A stretch of DNA of 64,000 bases from positions 1 to 64,000 of the forward strand of contig NZ_BOMQ01000061.1 of assembly GCF_016862275.1 (NCBI RefSeq). The letters run 5' to 3'. Under the pieces are notes generated by a model, which was not told the DNA's origin, ran no database searches, and saw nothing but the letters and a program-made list of their open reading frames with translations. The position numbers and the translations under genes were made by a program. Of the stretch, positions 32,311 through 41,474 are shown in pieces; within the stretch, counting starts at the first letter, position 1; every line of letters begins with the position of its first letter. The DNA comes from Actinoplanes nipponensis (GTDB lineage: Bacteria > Actinomycetota > Actinomycetes > Mycobacteriales > Micromonosporaceae).

Positions 32311-32766
32311 ATGACTATGGCACTGGCCGTCGCCGCGCTCACCGTTGCGGGCGTCATGGTGGGCGTTGAGTTCTGCGTCGCCTTCTTCGTCAACCCCATC
32401 CTCGACCGGCTACCGGGCAACGGCGGTCTGGCTGGACGGGCAGACGGCGGACGCGTTCTCGGCCGCGTCATGCCGGTCTGGTACATAGCGTCGCTCATCC
32501 TCACTCTCGCACTGGCCGTGAATCACTATCGCGAACCAGGCATGAGCGCTCTAATCGGCGGTGTAGCGCTGTTCGTGCTGAGCGTCGTCATGTCCATCGC
32601 CGTACTGGTGCCCATCAACAACCGCTCGAAAAACTGGACGCCCAAACAAGCGCCGGATGACTGGCGCGAACAGCATGCCCGTTGGGACCGATACCACTAC
32701 GCCCGCGTCGCAGTCATCATCACAGCCTTCGTCCTCGTCGCGATCGGCGTCATCCAGAGCTCGTAG
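32311..32766 (+). CDS. DUF1772-family membrane protein
   Basis: A 151-aa protein with four hydrophobic segments and the family's pattern: GVEFCVAFFVNPILDRLP near the start, then PVPINNRSKNW-like VLVPINNRSKNWTP and W...WDRYHYARV near the end. DUF1772 includes anthrone-oxygenase-like proteins; its role here is unknown. The start is ATG 32311, with ATG 32317 as an alternative. Paired with a divergent HxlR regulator, it is probably induced by a small electrophile or similar stress; that is inference. Confidence 0.85.
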   Translation: MTMALAVAALTVAGVMVGVEFCVAFFVNPILDRLPGNGGLAGRADGGRVLGRVMPVWYIASLILTLALAVNHYREPGMSALIGGVALFVLSVVMSIAVLVPINNRSKNWTPKQAPDDWREQHARWDRYHYARVAVIITAFVLVAIGVIQSS

Positions 32767-32782
32767 GCCAACACACTCATCT

Positions 32783-32811
32783 TCCGCCGGCCGTGCGTTG
32801 CGGCCGGCGGA
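32783..32811 (+). terminator. Terminator after DUF1772 gene
   Basis: A perfect 10-bp stem TCCGCCGGCC / GGCCGGCGGA with a 9-base loop lies 16 bp after the stop. Confidence 0.7.
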
Positions 32812-32867
32812 GGATCGTCACGGCCTGTGACGCCAACCGGGGGCGCTCGACGTCGCGCCAACATGCC

Positions 32868-33461
32868 GATGTCAATGCAGCCGATCAAGCCTGGGAGTCG
32901 TCCGAGGCAAAGGTAGGGCGGCAGGCCGTTCCTGCCGACGAATTCCGGATACTGCCGCCGCCCGGCGGCCGCCACCGGTTGCAGGACTCCTGGCAGGCAC
33001 GCTGGTCGCCTCTTGAGCCGATCGGGGCCCGCCTGCGCCAGGACGCGGATGGCTGGGTGCGCTTCCGCAGCTTTCCGGGCTCCAAGCGCCATGCCGAGGT
33101 GCCCTCGGAGCACGCGACGATCCTTCATCGGCACAACCTCGTCCGCCCCTTGCCGACTACGCAGGTGGAACCTCGCCGTCCGGCCGCCCGACTGCGGAGC
33201 TCCCGCCGCGGCCTGGACGAGGCGGCGATCGGGAACCCGGACTTCGACCGCGGCTTCCGCATCCGGACGGCTGACCCGGCTGGCCTTCGCCACTGGTTCT
33301 CACCGGCTTTGATAGCCGTACACCTGACTGGCCGGGTCCCGTCCGCGTGGAGCGTGCACGGCACCGAGGCCCTGCGCCGGCAGCCAGGCCGGCTCGACCC
33401 CCACGACCTCGGCGGACTCGCCCCGGCAACGCTGACCCTGGCTGATCTGCTGGACGGGTAG
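32868..33461 (+). pseudogene. Possible start-less fragment of a hypothetical protein
   Basis: The frame ending at 33461 has PDFDRGFRIRTADPAGLRHWFSPALI and WSVHGTEALRRQPGRLDP, which read like the end of a real actinobacterial protein. No ATG, GTG or TTG with a ribosome site is found in frame after the terminator at 32783, and the N-terminal part looks scrambled. Confidence 0.3.
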
Positions 33462-33674
33462 AGGATGGCGCTTGCACCCTGTCTCCGGCCGTCCACCGCA
33501 GAGTGGTGCGACTCTCCGGTGGCATGCGACCGCCGGTCACGCGGCCGGACGGCCGCCGAAGCAGTCCGTCATACGGTGACCCGCCATGCGAGCTATGCCT
33601 ATCGCCTTGCCGGAGCGCCGCCGGCCTGAACACAGGAGATGCCGGCCGGACCAGCGCATCCGCTGGTGGGTGGC
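33462..33674. other. No gene recognised
   Basis: Only short overlapping frames are present. Confidence 0.4.
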
Positions 33675-33896
33675 CTAATCCGGAGCCCGGTGCCGCCCAC
33701 TGCTGCTCGGCCGGGGGGCGTTCGCACCCCGTTGGCCAGGGGTCGGCTGCTCGCCGGCGGAATCCTTGTCGATCCATCCGGACGGGTCAGCGGACACTTC
33801 GGTGCGCAGATCCGACAGCCAGTGCTCCAGATCATCGCTTGGCCGGTCCGGACCGACGGACTCACGGCTTGGGTCGGGATCCTCGATGGCGCTCAT
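33675..33896 (-). CDS. Possible small acidic protein
   Basis: A possible 73-aa protein from ATG 33896. It begins with an Asp/Ser/Pro-rich stretch and a DDLEHWLSDLRTEVSADPSGWI segment that looks like a genuine helix-forming sequence. The C terminus is Gly/Arg-rich. No family is recognised. Confidence 0.38.
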   Translation of the reverse strand: MSAIEDPDPSRESVGPDRPSDDLEHWLSDLRTEVSADPSGWIDKDSAGEQPTPGQRGANAPRPSSSGRHRAPD

Positions 33897-34403
33897 CGCA
33901 GCGCACGCTCCGATCGGTTGGGTAACGGCCAGAGCGAGAGTAGCGGGCGGACGCGAGGCGCTGATCTCGGCCGAGGAGCCAGGTCCGTCTGTGAGGATCC
34001 GCACCCTGGAAGGCGCGGATGCGGTGCACCCGCTCGACATCGAGACCGTACGCACCAGGACTAGCAGCAGCGATCGACACACCTCGCCGTCGGGGCGGCT
34101 CGCTGCAGCCGCTCAGGCGTCCAATCGGGCGCTATGCGCGGGTCCGGCGGTACGCCGCCAATCGCGCGCCGTCGAAAACCCTCATCCCGGTACCGGCCGG
34201 CAGCGGCGGTAGAGAAGCCAATGACAGCGGCAGCGACATCCGGATCACCTGCAATCACCCCGCCTGCTCCCCAGCCGGCACGATTATGAGGCGTCATCGG
34301 CGGTGAGAACTACAGCACAACACAGTGGTGATCGGTCGCCGATCAGAGCTATGTCCGCCTGGATCCGACGGTGCCGGTGCGCGCGGAGCGACAAAGTGGT
34401 GGC
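33897..34403. other. No supportable gene
   Basis: The 500 bp upstream of the small ORF hold frames on both strands without family features. One minus-strand frame (34061-34297) has a plausible DPRIAPDWTPERLQ end but no ribosome site. Confidence 0.35.
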
Positions 34404-35876
34404 TCAGTCGCTGTTGATCCAGTGCGAGGAGTCGGTGATGGCAGGGACACCGGCGTGGACGAAGCGGGCTGCGACGCGGTCCCGCGCTTCCTCCGTGTCG
34501 AGGTCCCCGGCGAGTTCACCGGTCTGGACCAGGTGCTTCACGCACCGTGTCAGGCGTTCTTCGAGATCTCCCTCACCGGGGCTGGTCTCGAGGTCGGCGA
34601 CCAGCGCCGGCAGGGAGGTGTAGGGCGTCATGACGCTGTAGCTGTATTCGCGTCCGGCATCGCCGGTCTGCGGCAGGTACTCGTACTTCTCGCTGAACAC
34701 GACGCCGCGGTCGCCGGGAGCGGAGGCGTCCATGGTCAGGACGAGCTCGAACAGGCAGTCGCTGCCGGGCCGGTACAGCTTGAGGATCTGTTCGGTGCGG
34801 GCGAAGCCCTCAACCGTGGCGGTGATGCCGGCGTCGGTGATCCACGCCGCGACCCGATCCCGATTGCCCAGCCTGGCGGCCCTGCCATGAAGATGGCCGT
34901 GGGTGGCCATGGCGTCGAAGCAGGCGATCAACCGGTCATCGACGCGTCCCGGGCCGGGTGCAAGGCCGAGCCGCTGCTCGAAACGGTCCACCAGTACGGG
35001 CAGGTCCTCGATCGGCGCGGTGACGCGGTACTGGGTACCGCCCCACCGGTCCTCGCGCGCACGGTATGCCTCGGTGAACCAGAGGACCGGGGGCCGCCAG
35101 TCGGCCCAGAACACCAGCTCGAGGACCATGTCATCGACCCGCAGGATCTCGTGTTTGCGGGGCTGGCCGTCGCCACGCGCGACCACGGAGGCGTCCGCGC
35201 ACCAGGCGATGAGACGGTCCCGGTTACCACCCGGCGGCAGGTGACTACCAAGCTCACCCCGCGCGACCAGCTCTGTCAGGAGCGCCGCGGCGCGCTCATC
35301 GAGCCGGTCGGTGTCCGGCGGAGCGAACCGGTCCTCGAACAGGCCGGCCACAGCTGCCAGGGTTTCGTAGCTGATGTGCACGTGGTTGCTGTACCCGGAG
35401 TAGATGACATCCGGATAGCCGGCACCCGGATCGGAGAATTCCTCCTGCAGGAACACATCGAATTCCGATTCGTAGGCGTCCGCCGCCTTCAGCTCGACCG
35501 ACAACGTCCGCAGGAAACCGTTCGGCTCGGTCGCCGCGAACAGCGGCACCCGCCGCCTCAGCGTGCGCCACCGCTCGGTGTCGAACCATCGTTTTTCGTA
35601 GCCGACACGGGCCCGTCGGCAATGAGTCGCGACCTGCCCATCATTGCTGATGTACTGATTCTTGATCTCACCCCGCTCGGCCAATACCGCCAATGCGGCC
35701 AGGAGCCGCTCGAACGTTCCCGTCTGCGACAATCCGAAGGCCTGGGTGAAGTAGTCGGCCAGAGCGGTCAAATCTGTCTCGGCGACGCGGATCGCGCTGA
35801 TCCTGCTCAGCCGGTTCGGCAGGGACCGGAACTCGACGCCACCGTCCACGACGACCAGGACCACGGGCAGCGGCAT
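34404..35876 (-). CDS. Protein built of about four internal repeats, function unknown
   Basis: A 490-aa soluble protein. A helical unit of about 50 residues occurs about four times, at roughly 40, 180, 300 and 430. Examples are ERAAALLTELVARGELGS with NRDRLIAWCADASV, and DDRLIACFDAMATHGHLHG with NRDRVAAWITDAGI. Between them are strand-rich segments such as DMVLELVFWADW and CLFELVLTMDAS. ATG 35876 begins a run of hydrophobic residues but is not a signal peptide. There is no membrane helix or catalytic motif. It stands alone, with a 285-bp gap to the protease gene upstream. Confidence 0.8.
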   Translation of the reverse strand: MPLPVVLVVVDGGVEFRSLPNRLSRISAIRVAETDLTALADYFTQAFGLSQTGTFERLLAALAVLAERGEIKNQYISNDGQVATHCRRARVGYEKRWFDTERWRTLRRRVPLFAATEPNGFLRTLSVELKAADAYESEFDVFLQEEFSDPGAGYPDVIYSGYSNHVHISYETLAAVAGLFEDRFAPPDTDRLDERAAALLTELVARGELGSHLPPGGNRDRLIAWCADASVVARGDGQPRKHEILRVDDMVLELVFWADWRPPVLWFTEAYRAREDRWGGTQYRVTAPIEDLPVLVDRFEQRLGLAPGPGRVDDRLIACFDAMATHGHLHGRAARLGNRDRVAAWITDAGITATVEGFARTEQILKLYRPGSDCLFELVLTMDASAPGDRGVVFSEKYEYLPQTGDAGREYSYSVMTPYTSLPALVADLETSPGEGDLEERLTRCVKHLVQTGELAGDLDTEEARDRVAARFVHAGVPAITDSSHWINSD

Positions 35877-36161
35877 GCGAACACGGTAGCGGCCCCGGTC
35901 ACGTCAGGCCCGGCTCAGCGGTTCCATACCTCGCTGTTACGGGCCCAGGACGCACAGTCGTTGAGCACCGTCCGCAAAGCCGATCGACGGTTGCCAGGTC
36001 GACGGGTCCCGTTCAGGCGCCCGACAAATCATCATCGACTTAGTGACTCTTTTGGTGCTGGTGCGGCGACCATGACCGGGACTCGCGTGACCGATCCTCG
36101 CATCTTCTGAGCCGGGCAACCGCGAAGGATCCTGGTCCGATCTACACTGAGCACCGACACG
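35877..36161. other. Intergenic region upstream of the repeat protein
   Basis: These 285 bp contain no gene; they must hold the promoter of the 490-aa protein. Composition near 36020-36060 is AT-richer. Confidence 0.4.
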
Positions 36162-37448
36162 CTAATCGCCGGTGAGGTCGAATGGCTGCGAGTCGAAACG
36201 GACACTTTGCTTGCCGGAGGCGGTTACTCGATACTGGTTGCTTCCAAACTTTGCGTAGCTTTCGGGTACCTTCCCTGTCGTGGAGAACGATCCGTCCTCG
36301 TCGGCCGTCGGCTGGCTGATCACCGTAGTGTGAAATGTTATCTCGATGCGTTCGCCGGATTCGAAGCACGAACCTACGATGCGTAGTGTCGTGCCCACAG
36401 GTCCTGACGACGGATTAAGCTTTATCTCTGTATCGGCGCAGCTTCGTGATTGGACCCTAGGTGGTTGAAAGTTCGGTACGTCGGGCGGATTGGTCCGCGT
36501 TGGTGTCGGCTTGTGGGTCGAAGCCGGCTTCTTCGAATTTCTGGGCCTAGATGGTGCCGACGATTTCGTCACTCCAACTCCGGAGGAATTGGTGGGAGCT
36601 GGCAAGTCAGGTTTGTGGTCCCAGATGGTTCTAGCCACTGCGGTTGAGCCGGCACCTGTGAGAAGGACGGCGATCAGCGCGACCGCCCCTAGGCGCACCA
36701 GTGGTCGACCTAGCCTTCCCTTGCTCGACAAGGGGAGGCTTTGCATCAATTGACGCTCGGCTGAGGCATTGCGTTGAGGCTGAGGACCGGCTGACGGACG
36801 AATCAACTCGGCAATGCGCGGCAGCGCCTGGGCAGCTTCACCGACTGGAGACGCATATATCTCCGCACCGACGGCCAGCCCGTTGGTTTTAGCGGAAGGG
36901 TGCTCCCAACGGATGATGCCGACGGCACGCACCGGCTGGCTAAGCAAGACGGGCGCGCCGCTGACACCAGCGAGGGGTGCGCCCGCCGCAGACTGTCGGC
37001 AGCTCAATTGAATTGCTGGGGACTGACCGTCACGGATAGTCGCATATGCATAGGTAACGCGCCCGCTGATTGCGAAGCCATCCAGCCCGTCGTTGGCGAC
37101 CACGCTGTCAGGAAAGCCAAGTGAGTACCAGAGGTCCTGCTCGAAGCAACCTGACGTCAGCGCGATCGGCTCGATCTCTGGCGGCAAGGCGTCACACATC
37201 TGCAATAGCGCCACATCAAGCTTTGTGTCGTACCCGATGACTTGAGCTCGGACCGCTCCGCCTTTGCCAAATCTCAACCAGGTTAGTGACTGGCAAGTGA
37301 CGGATGCGCTTTCCGTGAAACCATCGAAGTCAGACACGCAATGCAGTGCAGTTAACGCCAACGTTGGAGAGACCGCGAATGCCGTGCCCGAAGATGCATT
37401 ACCCGATTGTAGCGGGGTATCGAACAGACGTGCGACGCCGAGGGTCAC
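36162..37448 (-). CDS. Membrane-anchored trypsin-like serine protease
   Basis: A 428-aa protein. An S1-type protease domain covers residues 1-210 with His36 (TALHC), Asp78 (KLDVALLQ) and Ser163 (GVSGAP). A linker, a single membrane helix (about 250-272) and a Thr/Pro/Ser-rich stalk follow, then a C-terminal beta domain of about 90 residues (LNPSSGPVGTTLRIVGSCFESGE). With no N-terminal signal peptide, the protease domain should be inside and the beta domain outside the cell. It stands behind a small trypsin-co-occurring-domain gene. Such pairs are predicted parts of conflict or programmed-death systems. GC is lower than in its neighbours, which suggests transfer. Confidence 0.85.
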   Translation of the reverse strand: MTLGVARLFDTPLQSGNASSGTAFAVSPTLALTALHCVSDFDGFTESASVTCQSLTWLRFGKGGAVRAQVIGYDTKLDVALLQMCDALPPEIEPIALTSGCFEQDLWYSLGFPDSVVANDGLDGFAISGRVTYAYATIRDGQSPAIQLSCRQSAAGAPLAGVSGAPVLLSQPVRAVGIIRWEHPSAKTNGLAVGAEIYASPVGEAAQALPRIAELIRPSAGPQPQRNASAERQLMQSLPLSSKGRLGRPLVRLGAVALIAVLLTGAGSTAVARTIWDHKPDLPAPTNSSGVGVTKSSAPSRPRNSKKPASTHKPTPTRTNPPDVPNFQPPRVQSRSCADTEIKLNPSSGPVGTTLRIVGSCFESGERIEITFHTTVISQPTADEDGSFSTTGKVPESYAKFGSNQYRVTASGKQSVRFDSQPFDLTGD

Positions 37449-37574
37449 CAGCCCTCCAGGTGGAGTTTCGACATCCTGTGGCCGTCGGCAAGGGTCATGG
37501 GATATGCAATCCGTTCTCGTAACTCGGTGCGGAATTCCGGCAACACTCAGGCGCGCCTATGCGCGCACATGTAC

Positions 37575-37883
37575 CTATGCGGACGGGCGAGACACCCACT
37601 TGAGGGAGGCGGAAAAGGTTGCCTCCGCCCCGGCCGTGACAACGAGAATGCCAGTTTTCGCCTTGAGGGCCATTCCGAACTGAACCTGCACCTCGCCCAG
37701 GTGCCATTGCTCGTGGTCCTTACTCGCTTCCACGGTGTCGAGTTCCTGGCGAAGTCGTTCAGCTACCTGGGCGATCGCCGCCGACAGCTCGTCGATGCGT
37801 GCTTCGAAAGGCTCCGGAGTGGTCGGCCGTCTGGACAGATTGCCGGAAGAGTCGGCGACCACTTGGACGGCGATCTCTGACAT
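37575..37883 (-). CDS. Trypsin-co-occurring domain (Trypco-type) protein
   Basis: A 102-aa protein with an N-terminal strand (IAVQVVADSSG), a coiled helix (about 28-58) and a C-terminal unit VQVQFGMALKAKTGILVVTAGAEATFSASLKW. This is the pattern of the CU044_2847/Trypco-type family. The families were described by computational work as partners of caspase- or trypsin-like proteases in bacterial conflict systems. It lies 126 bp upstream of the protease gene on the same strand. The exact subtype (1 or 2) needs a profile search. Confidence 0.75.
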   Translation of the reverse strand: MSEIAVQVVADSSGNLSRRPTTPEPFEARIDELSAAIAQVAERLRQELDTVEASKDHEQWHLGEVQVQFGMALKAKTGILVVTAGAEATFSASLKWVSRPSA

Positions 37884-38621
37884 GGTGTCTCCCTCGTGTA
37901 AGCGTCACGCGCGACAGTGCTGATGACGGAAATTCATCGGAAACATTGGACAGACTTAAGATCACCAACTGTGAGGGAATCATTATTACGCTTGCGCGAA
38001 GGCGTGCGATTGCGTCGAGGTGCGGCATGCAGGTAGTACCCATCGCAAGTAAAACGGTGCGAACTTCTGATGCCGCGACGATACGCCGCCCCACCTCTCC
38101 GCCTATCACATGTTGCTCGACGTCAAACCGCACCGGTAGACCCGTGAGCGGAGATTTTCATATCTATCCCGCAACGGTTGTGCAAGTTGCACCATGCCAA
38201 TCCTGCCTCAGGAGATGTTGATGGGGCGGACAGCATGTCCGACTCTGCGTCGGTACGGCGTGTTCGGTAGGCCGGTGTGGTTCATGAGCGTCGTGACCGC
38301 TTGGACCTGGCTGATGCGTACCGGCAGATCACCTAGTCCGTGCTTTCGTTGCCAGGAAGGGGCAGCTACTCAACCACTGTCCCACCGAGATTGCGAATGC
38401 GACTCGAAGGACCCGCACGACGAGCTCGGGCGCATCTGGATGCAATGAGGCGTAATGCCAGGCGAAACGGTCCTTGCCGTCGCCCACGGCTGCCAGCTTG
38501 GACTAACCTTGTCATAGGGAAGCGCGGACCTGCTCAGTTGGACGCGTACTGGTGGCGCGTACCGGTCTTGTACCGGCAGCCCTACACCGACACCAGCCAA
38601 TTTGGAGTTTCCCTTAGCTCA
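37884..38621. other. Stretch with no supportable gene
   Basis: Over 700 bp upstream of the Trypco-type gene is relatively AT-rich to about 38210 and shows no family match on either strand. It likely includes the promoter of the protease pair. Confidence 0.4.
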
Positions 38622-38790
38622 AGCTCCGTCGGCGCCACGTCCGTGGGTCTGCGGGCCCACCGCCCACGCCGGCGGAGTGCCCGCGAGCAGGTCCTCGAGT
38701 CGGGACCGGCGTTGGCGCAGCGGCCGGCCGGTGAGGTCCAGGCCTGCGTCGGCTGACACGCCGAACAGCACCAGACTCACCGGCCGAGCC
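38622..38790 (-). pseudogene. ATP-dependent DNA ligase fragment
   Basis: The minus strand reads RPVSLVLFGVSADAG, DLTGRPLRQRRSRLEDLLAGTPP and AVGPQT, the nucleotidyltransferase core pattern of ATP-dependent (LigC/LigD-type) ligases after the AMP-binding Lys. Both ends of the gene are missing. Confidence 0.6.
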
Positions 38791-38799
38791 GCCACCTCC

Positions 38800-39105
38800 C
38801 GCGGCGGATGACGGTGTCGGTGCTGAGCGTTCCGGTGAGGAATCCCTTGCCGAGCGGGCTGTACGGGACCAGGCCGATGCTGAGTTCCCCGCCCATCGGG
38901 ATGATCTCGGTCTCGGGGCGCTTCCACCACAGCGAGTACTTGGCAGTGTCGAAGAAGGTGACGCCATGCGCGCCGGCGGAGCGCGGCAGCGCGATGTTGG
39001 CGTCGCGGTCGGGCCCCGGGGCCGTAGCTCTGGCCCATGCCCATCGCGCCGAAGCGATGGCGGAGACGTACAGGTCCTTGCCGAGCCTGCCAGTTCCACG
39101 ACAGA
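38800..39105 (-). pseudogene. Aldo/keto reductase pseudogene with internal deletion
   Basis: Read leftward: RLGKDLYVSAI, a frame change, GAMGMGQSYGPGA, another frame change, DRDANIALPRSAGAHGVTFFDTA, then directly KYSLWWKRPETEIIP and LVPYSPLGKGFLTGTL. In intact family members about 100 residues stand between FFDTA and EYSLW. The deletion removes part of the barrel and the catalytic Lys and His. Confidence 0.75.
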
Positions 39106-39362
39106 CTTCTCAGGGCAGCGGCTGGGTGATGACCGCAAGCATGATCTTGTGGTCGTTGACGACGTTGAGGTTCGCCTGCACGTGGCCTGTGACCTGCGGT
39201 CGGCGCCGCCGCGCTCGGTGAGGAACTCGTTGGTGGTGTGCAGGAAGCGACGCTCGCGGTCGGCGCAGTGGCTTTGTCGGTGGGGCATCGGTCTGGGAGG
39301 ACTGAGGGCCTGCATGACCCCTGGTGGGAAACAGTCCGTCGCGTTCACGGCGACGCCGCCGG
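39106..39362. other. Degraded stretch, origin unclear
   Basis: The minus strand has a TGHVQANLNVVNDHKIMLAVI segment that looks like a real protein piece but I cannot name the family with confidence. Confidence 0.3.
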
Positions 39363-39677
39363 CACCGAGCCCTGGTCGAAGTACTGCTGCTGCACCGGCA
39401 TATGCCCCACGAGCACGTGGTCGCCAGCCTGGCCACCGCGGTCCGCGCCGGCGTACTGACCGCCGACGCGGTCGCGTTGGAGGCTCGCAAGTTCGCCGAG
39501 TCCGGCGAACAGCGGCCAGCCGATGGCCCGACGATGCGGCATCCGGCCGGGAACGAGGTGTCGCTGACCGAGCGGCGGCTGGCGCAACTTCCACCCGACT
39601 GGCGGCCGTTGCTCACGGTCAGCGCCTACGACCAGGTCCTCCGCTATCGCCGCACCGTCGAAGGGACCGGGTCATGA
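39363..39677 (+). pseudogene. IS21-type transposase (IstA) C-terminal remnant
   Basis: RALVEVLLLHRHMPHEHVVASL, then DAVALEARKFA and VSLTERRLAQLPPDWRPL match the end of IS21-family IstA. Its TGA overlaps the ATG of the next frame as in intact IS21 elements. Confidence 0.75.
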
Positions 39678-39763
39678 CACGACACCGAGTACTTACCCAG
39701 CAGGCCGCTGACGCCGCCGTCGACTCCACCTGCCGACTGCTGCGGCTGCCCGCCATCCGCTTG
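39674..39763 (+). pseudogene. IS21-type IstB N-terminal remnant
   Basis: MTRHRVLTQQAADAAVDSTCRLLRLPAIR matches the start of IstB helper ATPases and overlaps istA by ATGA. The ATPase motifs are absent; the sequence after about 39763 is unrelated. Confidence 0.65.
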
Positions 39764-40194
39764 CGGCCTCGCCACACTGCGTCACCCGGCACACCGGACG
39801 AGCGAGCCGCGATCGTCGCCGCGATCGGGCTCACCGAGGACGACCCAGATCTGACCGATGCGCCCGGCCCACTACGCTTGGTGGTCCTAGAAGCGGACCT
39901 GACAGGGTGCCACTCCTGGCGGCCCTGGACGCGTGCCAGAGTTATGTGGCTGTCCCCTGGTGGAACCCCTGAGTCTGCTGGCCGGTCACCCAAGCGCTGT
40001 GCTGCTGCGCAAAGGTGCGGACCGGCCGGGATGACCAGCGGCTTGAACGCGGTGCTTTCCCGCCAGCAATTCTGCACGGCCGCAGCGCGGTCGCCGGGCT
40101 GGGCTGGGTCCTGCCGGCCGGTCGCAGCCCCGGCGGGGGCCTTTACCACCGGCCGGCGGACCCACGGATGCTCCGCAGGCGCGGTCCCGATCTC
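39764..40194. other. Stretch with no supportable gene
   Basis: One plus-strand frame has DERAAIVAAIGLTEDDPDL and PLRLVVLEADL, possibly a further gene scrap joined at the IS21 remnant. Confidence 0.3.
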
Positions 40195-41178
40195 CTACAG
40201 GGACAGATAGAGGAACCGCGGGTGGTACTCGGTGTCGTTGCCGTTGACGTTGTAGGACGTCAGGATCTGGCCGGTGTTCGCGACCTGTTCGGGATGCACC
40301 GCCACGTCGTACGTGACCGTGTCCGCCGGGCTCGGGGCGGGCCAGGTGCCGTTGACCGTCCAGGCGCCGGTCACGCTGTTGGCAGTCAGCCGCTCGATCT
40401 CGGTGCCGCCGTACGCGCCTCCCCGTTTGGTGAAGATGTCCCAGCCGGCCGGGGTCCGCCGCAGTGCCATTGTGGTGCCGATGTTCGTGGTCGCCGGGAT
40501 CACGTTGTTGTGGACACCCCACTGGGTGGTGGTGGCCAGGCCGCCGAACGGGACGAACGCCATGTCACCCACCGAGCAGTTGGTGCCATAGCTGCACGGC
40601 ACGCCGTGTGTTCCGGTAATCCACCAGCCGGTGGCTGTACGGGCGACGCCGCCCCACTTCGTCTTGCCGGTGGCGCCGGTCGGCACCGGCACGATGCGCT
40701 GGAAGGCCAGCGTCGAGGCGTTGAAGACGGCGACGTACGAGCCGACCACGGTGAACGGGCTCACGCCCTGGATCCGCTCGCCCAGCACGTAGAGGGTGCC
40801 GCTGTCCACGATCGGGGTGGACATCCAGAAATAGGTGTTGTCCGACCAGTTCGGCACCTGCTGCCAGCCGTAGCCGTACGGTCCCGGCAGTGCCTTGAAG
40901 GTCAGCGTCCCGGCCGTCTGCCGGGCGAACGCGTCGTGCGGATAGCCGTACGGGCCGGTGGTCGGCACCCCGTTGATGCGGGTGGTGTCACCGAAGACCC
41001 ACAGCACGTCGCCGTTGGGCAGGGTGACCGACTGGGTCACGTCGGCGTGGATCACCTTTTCCAGCGCGGCGTTCCAGTCGCTCGGTGAGAAGACGGGCGA
41101 GGCCGTCGCCGGCGCTTGCCAACCGGCCACGAGCAGCACTGTCACGGCCAGGATTCGCAGTAAACGTTTGACGATCAT
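40195..41178 (-). CDS. Secreted beta-propeller-like protein of unknown function
   Basis: A 327-aa protein with a signal peptide (about 1-27, cleavage near ATA-SPV). The mature part has repeated strand-turn units and motifs such as VLWVFGDTTRI, STPIVDSGTLYVLGER, WGGVARTATGWWITGT and DVAVHPEQ. This resembles DUF4185/DUF5005-type propeller proteins near carbohydrate enzymes; no catalytic residues can be assigned. The ATG lies at the end of a lower-GC stretch. Two Cys (PCSYGTNC) may form a disulphide. Confidence 0.78.
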   Translation of the reverse strand: MIVKRLLRILAVTVLLVAGWQAPATASPVFSPSDWNAALEKVIHADVTQSVTLPNGDVLWVFGDTTRINGVPTTGPYGYPHDAFARQTAGTLTFKALPGPYGYGWQQVPNWSDNTYFWMSTPIVDSGTLYVLGERIQGVSPFTVVGSYVAVFNASTLAFQRIVPVPTGATGKTKWGGVARTATGWWITGTHGVPCSYGTNCSVGDMAFVPFGGLATTTQWGVHNNVIPATTNIGTTMALRRTPAGWDIFTKRGGAYGGTEIERLTANSVTGAWTVNGTWPAPSPADTVTYDVAVHPEQVANTGQILTSYNVNGNDTEYHPRFLYLSL

Positions 41179-41474
41179 GCAATTTCCCCCGTTTCACCAA
41201 ATCGGATGTCCACGTTAGCCAGGGGCTTTCGGACTGACCAGACCGCCTTCGCTATTTGCAGGACGGGGCCGGCCGTAGCTCACGAGCCGAATCCGGCCGG
41301 GATTCCACCCCGGAGCTGCGGCTGGTCGCCGAGGCGTAGCCGGGATGGTTGATGCCTTGGATGAGGCGCCTTCAGGCCACGTCCCGTGTCGATGGGGGAC
41401 ACGACGACGGGACACCTGGCGGGTCACATGGTGAAACGGCAAATTGCGGCAAGCGTTGCCACGCTCGTTGGTCA
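41179..41474. other. Intergenic region
   Basis: No gene is seen in these 296 bp between a secreted-protein gene and the end of the XRE regulator gene. Confidence 0.45.

Noticed and set aside
34371..36110. 579-codon plus-strand frame opposite the 490-aa protein
   Set aside because: The minus-strand protein has consistent internal repeats and a sensible start; the plus frame reads as low-complexity Gly/Arg/Val sequence.
39106..39362. Carboxymuconolactone-decarboxylase-like fragment
   Set aside because: The TGHVQANLNV segment looked suggestive, but I could not match the family motif well enough to name it.
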